From: SbD1 sp039679945
Lineage (GTDB): Bacteria > Desulfobacterota > Syntrophobacteria > Syntrophobacterales > Syntrophobacteraceae
NCBI GenBank assembly: GCA_039679945.1
Contig: JBDKTY010000063.1
Span: 1 to 64,000 of the forward strand
Length of the DNA stretch: 64,000 bases
Reading direction: 5' to 3'
In this document: one piece after another, positions 17,339 through 26,203 of the stretch
Layout of the letters: every line of letters begins with the position of its first letter
Position numbering within the stretch: the first letter of the stretch is position 1
Program-made: the position numbers and the translations under genes
The notes under the pieces: model-generated
What the model saw: the letters and a program-made list of their open reading frames with translations, nothing else
What the model was told of the DNA's origin: nothing
Database searches by the model: none

Positions 17339-18361
17339 AGCTCCAGGGTCCCTTGCAAAAAACTACCAGGGTCCGACCCCGGCAGGCGAATTCTGTCTTT
17401 CAATCCGGTTTTCGCCTATATCCTCTCGGCAGGTGAAAACGGAAAGAGATGCTTGTGAAGCCTCTCGCCGCCCATTTCATGGCAATTGCGCTGGACGAGC
17501 CGATTTTACACGGCAAAGTACTATGCTTTCAAACAGTTCTCCAAGAAAAAAGCTAGTGTGAAGGCCCGACATTATTGACGGTTCAGGAATATGACCGTAT
17601 CCCGCGAATGCCGGTCGATGCTTGCTAAACGGAATCGCCTGATCACGCCGAACCATGTACTGCCCGATGATCCGCTTATGCTCATCCGGGACAGTGCGGC
17701 CGGCGGAAAGATCCCATGGACTTACCACATAAACATGCGCCTCCTCGGATGACCGGCGTCTTTGTTGCCCGCTGCCCATCCGAGGGAAAATCGCAGCAGA
17801 TGTGATAACCATGTGCACCCCCGTCCACGGGATCGTTGAACGCTCCGGTCAACAGCGTCAATTCTAATCCGCTCCTTTGCGAATCGTTGCCATGCAGCTT
17901 GGCCAAACCGCCATTGCCTGCTTGGCCATTTGGCAATCTATCCCACGCCGGGCGCTTCTCCCATGTCGTCAGCCATTAAGTAAGTAATTGTGATAATTTA
18001 TCAAAATGCATAACTATGAGTTGGCATGCCGGATGCTAAGTGCAAGGGATAAGCATTACCGACCGGGAGCATTTCTTCAGGGATGATAACAGTTCAGCCT
18101 GACGGGAGGGATTGGAAACACGCGCGCGCGGCGTGGGGCTGCATTCTCTGCTCCCGTGGTCCGGGCGTGGCGACATGGCGTGCAGTTTAATACACCTGCT
18201 TGTGGAGGAGTACCGCGGACATTCAAATCAGGATGCTTTGTGTTAAAGGCGTGATGGGGACAGGGACCGGAATTCTCGATGCGGGGGGTTGTCGCGGTTA
18301 GCCGCGGCATTGGGGATGCGGTCATTATGAATCGGCAAATCAGATGCGGAATGGGGAATCA
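17339..18361. other. Non-coding stretch within the split transporter operon, possible decayed gene
   Basis: No intact gene. On the minus strand, fragments in two frames look protein-like: LTLLTGAFNDPVDGGAHGYH in one (about 17800-17860), and VYVVSPWDLSAGRTVPDEHK with IIGQYMVRRDQAIPFSKHRP in another (about 17590-17740). They may be a frameshifted gene of a family I cannot name. 17980-18020 is AT-rich (TAAGTAATTGTGATAATTTA) and could hold the promoter of the following PhnD-like gene. Confidence 0.3.
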
Positions 18362-19252
18362 ATGATCAAGAGACTTCTAATATTCGCCTTATTGTTCGGG
18401 ATCGTTTCCATTTGTGCTCCCCCATGTCAAGCGAACGAAATCATTCTTGGAATTCACACCTTTAAAGGGCCGGTCGCGGCCACGAAGGATTGGACGGCGA
18501 CGGCGGAGTACCTCTCGGCCAAACTGGGTAAGACCTTCAAAATGGTCCCTCTGACAGATGACCAGTTGAGAGAGGGAGTCTCAAAAGGCAAGGTGGATTT
18601 CTTCTTCTGCAATAACACCATTTATGCGGAATTGAACAAGCTGAGCAACGCCCAGGCGATAGCGACCATGGTCAAGAGCTACAAGGGCCGGACGACCGAA
18701 TTCGTGGCCTCCGCGATAATTGTCAGGCGTGACAGTCCGATAAAGAGCCTTGCTGACTTCAAGGGAAAGAGCATCATCGTCAGGGGGAAAAGTTCTTTTG
18801 GCGGTTGGATAGTCGCCAAGCGGCTTTTCCTGGAGAGGGGAATCGTGCCGGAAAGGGATCTCAAGGAAGTCCGCGAGACGACTGAAACAGACAACCTTAT
18901 CTGGGCGGTATTGAACCGCGCGGTGGATGGGGCCGCCACCATATCGGGAATCCTTGAGGAAATGGTTGACGCGGGAAAGGTCAAAATGGAAGACTTCAGA
19001 GTGATCGAACCCGTTTCCGACAGCTTGTTTTTTGCCCATTCCTCGCCGTTATATCCGGATTTCCCCATGGCCGCATCAGCCCATGTCCCCGCCAACCTGA
19101 AAAATGAAGTTGCCCAGGCCCTGTTTAATCTTACGGAATCCGATAAAGCGGCCAAAGACGCAAAGATCGCCGGTTGGAAAAAACCGTCGGATTATGCGCC
19201 GGTCATGGAATGTCTTACCGCCGTGCAATATGGCCCATTCGGTAAAAAATAG
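18362..19252 (+). CDS. PhnD-like periplasmic substrate-binding protein
   Basis: A 296-residue exported binding protein of the phosphate/phosphite/phosphonate (PhnD) family. The signal peptide is MIKRLLIFALLFGIVSICAP, and the ligand-binding fold is recognised by YLSAKLGKTFKMVPL, GKVDFFFCNNTIYAEL, LADFKGKSIIVRGKSSFGGW and WAVLNRAVDGAATISG. GGGGAA precedes the ATG at 18362. No cognate permease or ATPase of the PhnCE type is adjacent; orphans of this kind often serve as sensor inputs for histidine kinases or methyl-accepting proteins. The gene faces against the flanking BMP transporter genes, and looks inserted between them. The ligand cannot be told from the sequence. Confidence 0.85.
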   Translation: MIKRLLIFALLFGIVSICAPPCQANEIILGIHTFKGPVAATKDWTATAEYLSAKLGKTFKMVPLTDDQLREGVSKGKVDFFFCNNTIYAELNKLSNAQAIATMVKSYKGRTTEFVASAIIVRRDSPIKSLADFKGKSIIVRGKSSFGGWIVAKRLFLERGIVPERDLKEVRETTETDNLIWAVLNRAVDGAATISGILEEMVDAGKVKMEDFRVIEPVSDSLFFAHSSPLYPDFPMAASAHVPANLKNEVAQALFNLTESDKAAKDAKIAGWKKPSDYAPVMECLTAVQYGPFGKK

Positions 19253-19392
19253 GCCAGTTTGCTCCGACCGCATATACCTTACCATGACGGAGAAGAGGAA
19301 CAGGGATGTAGCGCGCGAAGCTCACCGGTGCCCGTTTATCTTCTCCGTCTTGTTCACGCGAGATTGGAAAGCAGCGACCTTAGCGCGGCAGT

Positions 19393-20469
19393 TCAGTGCC
19401 TTGGCCAGGACCGAACCCGAAAGATTCGCGTGAGAAGCGGCCAGATTCCGTCCTTGCAGGCGACGGCGAGCAGCAGGACGGCCTGCACGACCCAGATGAA
19501 GCTGGGGGAGACGTTCAGGCCGATCTGGAGATACTTGTCGGCGGAGCGGAGACTCGCCAGGAAAAGGGTGCTCAGCCAGAGCCACTCCGGAGAGCCATTG
19601 GCCAGAAATGCGGCGGTCAGGCCATCGAACCCGTAGCCGGGAGAAAAAGCGCGGTAGAACCTGTGATGTACCGCCAGGACTTCCATCGCGCCGGCGATTC
19701 CCGCCAGTGCTCCGCTCAGGATGAAAATCCTCGTTTGCCATCCGGATGCAGCGATCCCGGCATTGAGCGCCGCTTCGGGGCTGCTCCCTACCGATCTGGC
19801 CTCGAAGCCCCATACCGTCCGCGAAAGCCACAAGCTTGCCGCGAAACAAAGCAGGAGGGCAAGAAACGGGCCGGGGGTCAGGCAGAGCGAGCCGCTTTCG
19901 AACAGGACGGGTACTTCCGCCCCCTCCGGAATCTGTGGCGTCCTCCCCATTCCGGAGCCGTCGCCGAGCGGTCCCTCGACAAGGTAGCTGCAAAGAAGGA
20001 TGGCGATGTAGTTGAGAAGGAGCGTGCTGATGACTTCATGTACCCCGCGCCGACGGCGCAGGACCACCGCGGGGTAGGCCCAGATCCCTCCCGCGATGCC
20101 ACCCGCGACAAGCGCCAGCGGCGCAAGCAGAAAAGAGGGAAGCGGGGCCGCCACGCGGGCGAAAGCCGCGCAGACAAGCGCTCCGAGAGTGAGCTGCCCT
20201 TCACACCCCACGTTCAGGAGGCCGACCCTGTAGGCGAGCGTCACGGACAGGCCGGTAAGCAACAGCGGTGTCATCTTGGTGAGAGTGTTTATTGCCGCGC
20301 CCGAACCGCCCCATGCCCCTTGCGCTATCGTTGTGACAAGGTCAAGGGGGCCGATCCCGACCGCCGCCGCCAGTCCCATGCACATCATGATACCGGCTGC
20401 AATGGCCGAAAGTAACGAGGGCAGTGATGTCTCGCGTTCAGGATTCACGTTCACTCCGCGGTGCGGCAT
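19393..20469 (-). CDS. ABC permease of a BMP-type nucleoside transporter (NupP/YufP-like)
   Basis: A permease of about 358 residues, first permease of the BMP transporter. Typical features are LLTGLSVTLAYRVGLLNVGC with EGQLTLGAL, the GIWAYPAVVLRRRRGVHEVI coupling region, LLNYIAILL, and the GSSPEAALNAGIAASGWQTR cytoplasmic loop, with eight to ten helices. ATG 20469 is given as start; a GTG at 20448 with GGAG 5 bases upstream is an attractive alternative, and the frame is open to 20667 without support. It follows the ATPase gene by about 180 bases. Downstream, 2 kb of inserted sequence separates it from the second permease. Confidence 0.9.
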   Translation of the reverse strand: MPHRGVNVNPERETSLPSLLSAIAAGIMMCMGLAAAVGIGPLDLVTTIAQGAWGGSGAAINTLTKMTPLLLTGLSVTLAYRVGLLNVGCEGQLTLGALVCAAFARVAAPLPSFLLAPLALVAGGIAGGIWAYPAVVLRRRRGVHEVISTLLLNYIAILLCSYLVEGPLGDGSGMGRTPQIPEGAEVPVLFESGSLCLTPGPFLALLLCFAASLWLSRTVWGFEARSVGSSPEAALNAGIAASGWQTRIFILSGALAGIAGAMEVLAVHHRFYRAFSPGYGFDGLTAAFLANGSPEWLWLSTLFLASLRSADKYLQIGLNVSPSFIWVVQAVLLLAVACKDGIWPLLTRIFRVRSWPRH

Positions 20470-20645
20470 TGGCCAGCCGGGGATCTTTGTTGCCCGGCCG
20501 AAGATGCTCCCCGAATCAGACCTTCTTCCCGGTTTCAGCCCGGACCGATGAAGATACCGCCCTCGGATCCTCCATTCCGGAACTCCTTTTATCCGGAGAC
20601 GGCAAGGGCCGTTCCACGGCAAATCCGAACCGGGCTTCCTCTGCT

Positions 20646-22613
20646 CTACTTTAGTCCCACCATCCACTTCCCGAGGATTTCACGGGAGGCCTCTTTGCTC
20701 ATGACAGCCTCGGTCAGTCTTCCCCGATAAAGGATGGCGATGCGGTCGCACAAGGCGAGGAGTTCATCCAGATCATGGGAGAGGATGATGATTGCCGTAT
20801 CACGGGCGCTCAGCGCGAGGATCTTCTCCCGCATGCGGCCCGCGGCATGGAGATCGAGTCCCCGCGAAGGCTGTTCGAGGATTGCCAGGCGAGGGCTCCC
20901 CGACAGGGCCATCGCGAGTGCCACCTTCTGCTGGTTCCCGCCCGAGAGGCTGGAAACCGGCGCGAAGGGGCTTCGGACAGCGATAGTGTTTTCCCGAACC
21001 TGATCGGTCGCGAATTGAACGGCCTCGTTTTTCCGGACAATACCGGCGCGCTGAAAATTCGGTTGGCGCTGGCGACCGAGGAGGAAGTTCTCCCAGAGCG
21101 GACTTTGCGGTAAAAGGGATTCGCGGGAGGGGTCTTCCGGGACCCTGCGTATTCCGGACTTCAACCGCTCTTGAAGCGACAGGCCGGTAATGTCCGCCCC
21201 GTCGAAAATGATCGTTCCGCCCCGGACCGCCACTCTCCCCGCGAGAGCGCGGGCAAGCTGGCGATGACCGTTTCCGACGATCCCGCCTATTCCGAAGATT
21301 TCACCCTGATTAACGGAAAAGGAGAGGCCGTCGATCCCCGGCTCCGCGGCGGAAGGCGCGACGGAGATTTCGCGGACCTCCAGCAGGGGAGGCAACAGGG
21401 CCGTGGGAAAATGGAGCGCGGGGGCGGCGGCGGGAGGCTTCCGGACCTCCGGTGAGGATGGTTGTGCCGCCGGTAAAGACTGTGTCAAAGCGCCGGCGTG
21501 CGAGGATGCCGTCCCGTCGGGCTGGAAAGCTTGCCCCATATGGTTCGATTCCACGGATTCACCCTGGATGCCTTGTGTGCCCCCGTGGTGTGAATGGCCA
21601 AGGGGATGCGGCTCCCGGGCGGGACGCGGATAGTCTGGATCGTGCTCCGGGGGCGTTTGCGACTGGTCGCATGGCCCGCCAGGGTGAGATGCCGAGGGAA
21701 GCTTCCGGACCTGCGGTGAGGATGGTTGTGCCGCCGGTAAAGACTGTGCCAAAGCGCCGGCGTGCGAGGATGCCGTCCCGGTGGGCCGCAAAGCCTGCCC
21801 CACATAGTTGGATCTTCCGGAATCACTCAGGATTTCGTACTCTTTCGTGCCGGACGGCGGATAGGGCTGACGCGGCTCCTCCACCGGGCCGGCACCCACC
21901 ATCAGCCGGGCGATCCCGGCGCTGCTTGTGGCGGCGGCATCCAGGGTAGCCGCCACGCTCCCGTGTCGCAGCACCGTGATCCTGTCCGCGATGGCGAACA
22001 CTTCATCCAACCTGTGGCTTATGAAAAGTATGGTCCGGCCGCCGGCGCGCAGGGACCGGAGCAGTTCGAGAAGCTTTTTCACCTCGTGGGGCGCGAGAAA
22101 TGTGGTCGGCTCGTCCAGGATCAGGATGCCGGCGCCGCGATAGAGCATCCTCAGCAGTTCCATCTGCTGGCATCCGGCATACGGAACGTCCCCGGCGCTC
22201 AGGTCGGGATCGAGGTTGAAACCGAAGGTCTCCCGCAACCGGAAGAACTCTTTTCTCGCGCGGCCCGTTTCAAGAATTCCCGCCTTGGAGGGTTCATTTC
22301 CGAGGATGATGTTTTCCAGCACGGAGAGTTGAGGGCAGAAGAGAAGCTTCTGGTGGGCCATGCCGATACCGGCCCTGATCGCGTCGCGCGGGCTGCGCGG
22401 TACAATCGGCGCGCCACGGAGGAGGATTGAGCCGGAATCGGGCCGTACCCGTCCGAAAAGGACATTCATGAGGGTTGTCTTGCCGGCCCCGTTTTCCCCT
22501 GCCAGGGCGTGTATCTCACCGTGGCCGACGGCGAGACTGATGTCCCGGTTGGCATAAATGCCGCCGAACTTTTTGGAAATGCCCTTAAATTCGATTAACG
22601 GGGCTGCCGGCAC
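20646..22613 (-). CDS. Double ATPase of the BMP-type transporter with a repeat-derived linker
   Basis: Energises nucleoside uptake as the cytoplasmic ATPase. It has two ABC domains, as in RbsA and YufO. Domain 1 has Walker A GENGAGKT (residues 39-46) and Walker B ILILDEPT; domain 2 has the usual degenerate Walker A (GGIVGNGHRQ) and a good signature LSGGNQQKV. GTG at 22613 is the start, behind AAGGGG, 13 bases after the lipoprotein gene. At 655 residues it is about 140 longer than relatives (500-520). The excess lies in the interdomain linker (about 245-400), which is low-complexity and holds two copies of a 39-residue unit containing GTASSHAGALxQSLPAAQPS. These are translated DNA repeats (21437-21550, 21701-21814) inserted in frame. 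Confidence 0.92.
   Translation of the reverse strand: MPAAPLIEFKGISKKFGGIYANRDISLAVGHGEIHALAGENGAGKTTLMNVLFGRVRPDSGSILLRGAPIVPRSPRDAIRAGIGMAHQKLLFCPQLSVLENIILGNEPSKAGILETGRARKEFFRLRETFGFNLDPDLSAGDVPYAGCQQMELLRMLYRGAGILILDEPTTFLAPHEVKKLLELLRSLRAGGRTILFISHRLDEVFAIADRITVLRHGSVAATLDAAATSSAGIARLMVGAGPVEEPRQPYPPSGTKEYEILSDSGRSNYVGQALRPTGTASSHAGALAQSLPAAQPSSPQVRKLPSASHPGGPCDQSQTPPEHDPDYPRPAREPHPLGHSHHGGTQGIQGESVESNHMGQAFQPDGTASSHAGALTQSLPAAQPSSPEVRKPPAAAPALHFPTALLPPLLEVREISVAPSAAEPGIDGLSFSVNQGEIFGIGGIVGNGHRQLARALAGRVAVRGGTIIFDGADITGLSLQERLKSGIRRVPEDPSRESLLPQSPLWENFLLGRQRQPNFQRAGIVRKNEAVQFATDQVRENTIAVRSPFAPVSSLSGGNQQKVALAMALSGSPRLAILEQPSRGLDLHAAGRMREKILALSARDTAIIILSHDLDELLALCDRIAILYRGRLTEAVMSKEASREILGKWMVGLK
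21437..21550 (-). repeat. In-frame coding repeat, copy B
   Basis: About 114 bp, highly similar to 21701-21814, exactly 264 bp (88 codons) away. It encodes GQAFQPDGTASSHAGALTQS and following LPAAQPSSPEVRK in the ATPase linker. The core GCGCCGGCGTGCGAGGATGC and GGATGGTTGTGCCGCCGG strings are shared by both copies. Confidence 0.85.
21701..21814 (-). repeat. In-frame coding repeat, copy A
   Basis: First copy in protein order, encoding GQALRPTGTASSHAGALAQS and LPAAQPSSPQVRK. The 150 bp between the copies also read as low-complexity Pro/His/Gly-rich protein, so the whole 21437-21814 block looks like one composite inserted element. Confidence 0.85.
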
Positions 22614-22626
22614 CGGTACCCCTTCT

Positions 22627-23766
22627 CTAAAGTTGTGGCGGCGTGAAGGAGTCCATTTCGCTGTACCGCTTCGGAACGGACAGCCCGCCGCTCTTGAGAA
22701 GCTCCCTGGCCTTTTCGATCCGCTCCAGGCTGGCCGGGTCGAAAAGCTTCCTGGAGTACTTCATCTCGGTCAGGTCGATTGCGCCATCGGTTGCGCCCAG
22801 CCAGAAGTGCCCCGCCTTGAATCGGCCTTCCACCGCATCCCGGATTGCGCCGTAAACGGCTACGTCCATCCGTTTCAGTGTACTGGCAAGCACTTTGCCC
22901 GGAAGTTCCGCATCCTGGTCCAGGTCCTCGCCAACGAGATACACATCGCTGGTTCCTTTTACCGCCTCCGTGACCCCGATCCCGGTGTTGCCGGCCACCC
23001 GGAAGATCACGTCCGCTCCTTTGTCGATCAGCACTCTGGCGAGGGACTTCCCCTTCACGGGATCATTGAACGATCCGGCCGATGCGACAACCACCTCGAT
23101 CGAGGCGCCGCGAGCCTTTTCCGCCGTTTTGACGCCGGCGCGAAACCCGCTGACATAGGCCTCGATGGGAGGGATGTCCATTCCCGCGACCGCGCCCACC
23201 ATCTTCTTCTTGGTGAAGAGCCCGGCCGTGAGTCCGGCGAGGAATCCCCCTTCCTCGGACCGGAAATCGAAGCATGCGAGATTTCCGGAAGAGATCTCAC
23301 CCTCGATGTGGATGAAGCGGGTTTTGGGGAATTGCGGAGCGACCTGCTTGAGCGAATCGATAAAAAGATAACCGAGGGTGACCACGATATCCGCGTTCTG
23401 GGCCGCGAGATTCAGGTTGGAGATGTAGTCGGCCTGTTCCCGCGACTGGAGGAACCGGGTGGTGAGTTTGAACTCCTTGCCGGCCCTCTGCACCCCCTGC
23501 CAGCACACGTCGTTGAAGCCCTTGTCGCCAAGCCCAGCGGAGTCCGTGATGACGATCACCTTTGAAGAGGCGGCCGGCGCCGCCGGGGGGCAGGAAAACA
23601 AGAGGAGCAATGCCGCCAGGCAGGCGATGAGGGGTACGGGCACCGGCCGGCCCATGTTTGCACGGGAGCGCGAGGCAGTATCCGGAGTCCGCTTGAGCCC
23701 GCTGCCCGGGTTCACCAGGGGGCGGAATGCGGCTTGCATTTTCATGAGGATTACATCCTTTTTCAT
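22627..23766 (-). CDS. BMP-family (PnrA-like) substrate-binding lipoprotein
   Basis: A 379-residue BMP/Med-family lipoprotein, the extracytoplasmic receptor of the nucleoside ABC transporter encoded downstream. Family features are VIVITDSAGLGDKGFNDVCW with the binding Asp/Asn, YISNLNLAAQNADIVVTLGY, EEGGFLAGLTAGLFTK, GFRAGVKTAEKA, and VIFRVAGNTGIGVTEAVKGT. The lipobox LLLLFSC lies unusually deep (Cys near 59), because the SD-supported ATG at 23766 leaves a 40-residue charged leader; an internal start (MGRPVPVPLI) would give a normal signal peptide. It heads the operon BMP-ATPase-permease. Purine nucleosides are the known ligands of the family; ligand here is inferred. Confidence 0.9.
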   Translation of the reverse strand: MKKDVILMKMQAAFRPLVNPGSGLKRTPDTASRSRANMGRPVPVPLIACLAALLLLFSCPPAAPAASSKVIVITDSAGLGDKGFNDVCWQGVQRAGKEFKLTTRFLQSREQADYISNLNLAAQNADIVVTLGYLFIDSLKQVAPQFPKTRFIHIEGEISSGNLACFDFRSEEGGFLAGLTAGLFTKKKMVGAVAGMDIPPIEAYVSGFRAGVKTAEKARGASIEVVVASAGSFNDPVKGKSLARVLIDKGADVIFRVAGNTGIGVTEAVKGTSDVYLVGEDLDQDAELPGKVLASTLKRMDVAVYGAIRDAVEGRFKAGHFWLGATDGAIDLTEMKYSRKLFDPASLERIEKARELLKSGGLSVPKRYSEMDSFTPPQL

Positions 23767-24175
23767 GGGCTTTCCTGCTCATCAGACATTTATCAGCTCA
23801 AGCTGTTCAAGACGACATGTACCAAATCGGTATCTCGGCGCAGAGGGCCGGACGCATAAACAAATTTCGGGATGCGCACAGGCCGGCGCCGTCTCCGGGC
23901 CCGGGACCTTCGCATACGGTTTGGGCGTGCCCCATTCCGATGACAGCCAACCGTATATTTGCCCTTTCGATTTTCCCGGAATCGGGCTAAAAGAGACTCT
24001 TCCGGATATGGAGCAATCCCCATGCCACGCTGATAATCCGGTATTTCCACGTTAATTTCAATGCCCTTCACATCCCGATCCGGCAGGACGGGGGGATCAA
24101 TGGCCCGTCTCCCCTGGTCCCTGAGAAGCGGAGGCCCTGTCCAGTTATGTTCCTGGCGCATTCGAGGAGGTGTAA
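23767..24175. other. Intergenic region, nothing recognised
   Basis: Divergent gap between the BMP operon and thyX. It should contain promoters for both, but no confident -35/-10 pair, operator or hairpin was seen. Confidence 0.5.
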
Positions 24176-25192
24176 ATGGTGAATGTCCAGTTTGTCAAAA
24201 GCGCTGTTTTCCCATACGGCCCGGCCCCTTCCGATGAAAAGAGGGCCTTCGAGCTTATCGAGATTTGCGGGAGAACCGCCTACAAGTCCGAAGACAAGAT
24301 AACGGAATCCTCGGCGAAGTCTTTCGTCCTGATGCTCAAGACTCACGGGCACCTCTCCGTACTCGAGCACAGCAATATCGCGCTCAAGGTCGAACTGAAA
24401 ACGGATGCGGGAGTTCCGGACAACGCCGGGCCCATCTCATTTCATTCAATCCTGTCGCTGCTGAGGGACAGGCTGGGTTTTCACCGGATCTTCCCTCTGA
24501 ACGGCGATGGAACCCCCGGTTTCATCCTGGTCGGAAACTTCAGGGCCTGGCTCGAAACACTGGAATACCTCAAGGAACGCGAACCGCTCGCCTGGCGGTT
24601 CTTTGCCGTAAACCTCGGCCGCTCCTTTCCCAACCTTTTTGAAATCCCTCAAGGGGGTGCCGGGGTCCCGCACCGTGCGACTATCCTGACCGATGAGGAA
24701 CAGCTCCGTTTCCTGAAAGACGGCAGCATTCCCGACCTGCCCGTTTTTGTATTCCGTTTCGTGTGCGACCGCGGCATAACCCACGAGGTTGTGCGGCACC
24801 GCGTGTTCTCCTTCACCCAGGAAAGCACGCGCTACGTCAATTACAGGAATCGCGGCATGATCCTCGTTTTGCCCGAGGAACTCCAACCGTACTATGACGA
24901 AGCCAGTGGCGAGTTCACGGATCAGTGCCCGGTTGTGCGCGAATGGCAGCAGCGTGCCGATCTTATTTTCGACTGGTACAGGGAGGACCTTGCCCGCGGG
25001 CTGCGGCCCGAAATCGCACGCGATATCCTGCCGAACCTGCTCAAGAGTGAAATTCTTGTTTCAGGGCGCTTCAGCGGATGGAAGCATTTCGTCAAGCTGA
25101 GAGAATCAAGCCAGGCGCATCCGCGCATCCGGTTCCTCGCCAAGGGGGTGCGGAAATACTTCGAGGAGGAACTCGGGGTCGCCTGCGATTAG
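24176..25192 (+). CDS. thyX: Flavin-dependent thymidylate synthase
   Basis: Makes dTMP from dUMP using methylenetetrahydrofolate and FADH2; it acts as a homotetramer in the cytoplasm. The ThyX motif is RHRVFSFTQESTRYVNY (RHRxxSxxxxSxR), preceded by FRFVCDRGITHEVV. Further family features are HLSVLEHSNIALKV and WKHFVKLRESSQAHPRIR. At 338 residues it is longer than the common 220-250, mainly through an insertion in the middle (residues about 80-175), a form also seen in some anaerobes. AGGAGG lies 6 bases before the start. It is the first of three dTMP genes on this strand (with dUTPase and thymidylate kinase), so the organism probably lacks ThyA. Confidence 0.95.
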   Translation: MVNVQFVKSAVFPYGPAPSDEKRAFELIEICGRTAYKSEDKITESSAKSFVLMLKTHGHLSVLEHSNIALKVELKTDAGVPDNAGPISFHSILSLLRDRLGFHRIFPLNGDGTPGFILVGNFRAWLETLEYLKEREPLAWRFFAVNLGRSFPNLFEIPQGGAGVPHRATILTDEEQLRFLKDGSIPDLPVFVFRFVCDRGITHEVVRHRVFSFTQESTRYVNYRNRGMILVLPEELQPYYDEASGEFTDQCPVVREWQQRADLIFDWYREDLARGLRPEIARDILPNLLKSEILVSGRFSGWKHFVKLRESSQAHPRIRFLAKGVRKYFEEELGVACD

Positions 25193-25485
25193 CGGTTCGC
25201 CAACCGAGGCATTGCGCCCGCAATGGGACCTCGGAAGTATTCCGGGCGCCAGGGACCTGAAGGCCGGGCGCCGTTGGGCCGGCATTCCAGCCTGCCGCGG
25301 GGCGTAGCCATGGACCGGGTGAGGCTTGCGAACTCATCCCCGGGGGTGTTTATCCTGAAGTGGGCGGCCCCTCCGGCCTGCTTACGGATTTTCTCGCGAA
25401 GACGCTGCAGCAAGGCTGAAAAGGCAAGGTCGGCGCGCCGACATTTGGTTTTGGTTATCCGGAAAACGGAAAGTTGCCTCCATCA

Positions 25486-25520
25486 GCCGGGTGGTCTATT
25501 ATCCAACCACCCGGCTTTTT
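25486..25520 (+). terminator. Strong rho-independent terminator between thyX and the dUTPase gene
   Basis: GCCGGGTGGT (25486-25495) and ACCACCCGGC (25506-25515) form a perfect 10-bp stem followed by TTTTT. It is about 290 bases past the thyX stop, which is far for that gene. A 14-bp palindrome GTCGGCGCGCCGAC lies at 25429-25442. The transcript ending here may include a small RNA from the 25193-25520 gap. Confidence 0.85.
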
Positions 25521-25600
25521 CGTCATTCATGCATGGCTGATGGGATAATCCCGGCACTCCGGGAGCCCAATCGAAGCACACTGTCATCGGGAGTCCTCGG

Positions 25601-26188
25601 ATGCGGGAAATATTTGAAATGCAGCGGCGGCTTAACCTCCATACGCTCGCCAATATCGGCAAAGACTTCGAACAGACCATGGCGGACCCTGAACAAAAGC
25701 CCGTCTGGATCGAGAACTACCGCAAGGCGCTCTCGGCCGAGCTTGCGGAACTTATCAGGGAAGTCTCCGAAAACGGCATCGGCAGCGGCAACGGAAAGAT
25801 CGAAGTAATAGACATCCTGCATTTCCTGGTGAGCCTGTCCCAAATTGTGGGCGTTCGTCCGGAGGAGACACCCGAATTCAGCACTCCGGAAAACGGGGTT
25901 GCTTTCCAGGAGTGCGCGATCAGGACCTTCCTCGCGCTGGATGCGCTTCAGAACAGCGTCAAGTGGAAATGGTGGGCCAAGGGCGGCGGGTATAAGCAGG
26001 AGAAGGCCAGGGAAGCCGTCCTGGACCTCTGGAAAGCTTTTACGCTGACCTGCGGTCTTTTCGGGCTCGGATTCGCGGAAGTGAAGAGTATCTATGTCCA
26101 GAAAAACCGGGTGAATTTCCAGCGCCAGGACCATAATTACAATGAAGATACCAAGACCGAGGCGGATAACCTCGCCATCAGGGTATGA
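25601..26188 (+). CDS. Dimeric all-alpha dUTPase
   Basis: A 195-residue all-alpha NTP pyrophosphohydrolase of the dUTPase_2 family (MazG superfamily), which hydrolyses dUTP to dUMP, supplying ThyX and keeping uracil out of DNA. The metal-binding helices appear as AELAELIREVSENG and KIEVIDILHFLVS (ExxE and ExxD), and the family C-terminal block KNRVNFQRQDHNYNED is present. It is not related to trimeric Dut. GGGAG lies 7 bases before the ATG. It is followed after 15 bases by thymidylate kinase, forming an operon; the terminator at 25486-25520 separates it from thyX. Confidence 0.9.
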   Translation: MREIFEMQRRLNLHTLANIGKDFEQTMADPEQKPVWIENYRKALSAELAELIREVSENGIGSGNGKIEVIDILHFLVSLSQIVGVRPEETPEFSTPENGVAFQECAIRTFLALDALQNSVKWKWWAKGGGYKQEKAREAVLDLWKAFTLTCGLFGLGFAEVKSIYVQKNRVNFQRQDHNYNEDTKTEADNLAIRV

Positions 26189-26203
26189 TCGGAAAGACAC
26201 CCA

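Noticed and set aside
21543..21560. GGTTCGATTCC resembling a tRNA T-loop
   Set aside because: It lies inside the ATPase repeat and coding frame and no acceptor, D or anticodon stem can be folded around it.
25340..25480. Signal recognition particle RNA or tRNA in the thyX-dUTPase gap
   Set aside because: Neither the SRP core motif nor a cloverleaf is present; only the terminator and one palindrome are supported.
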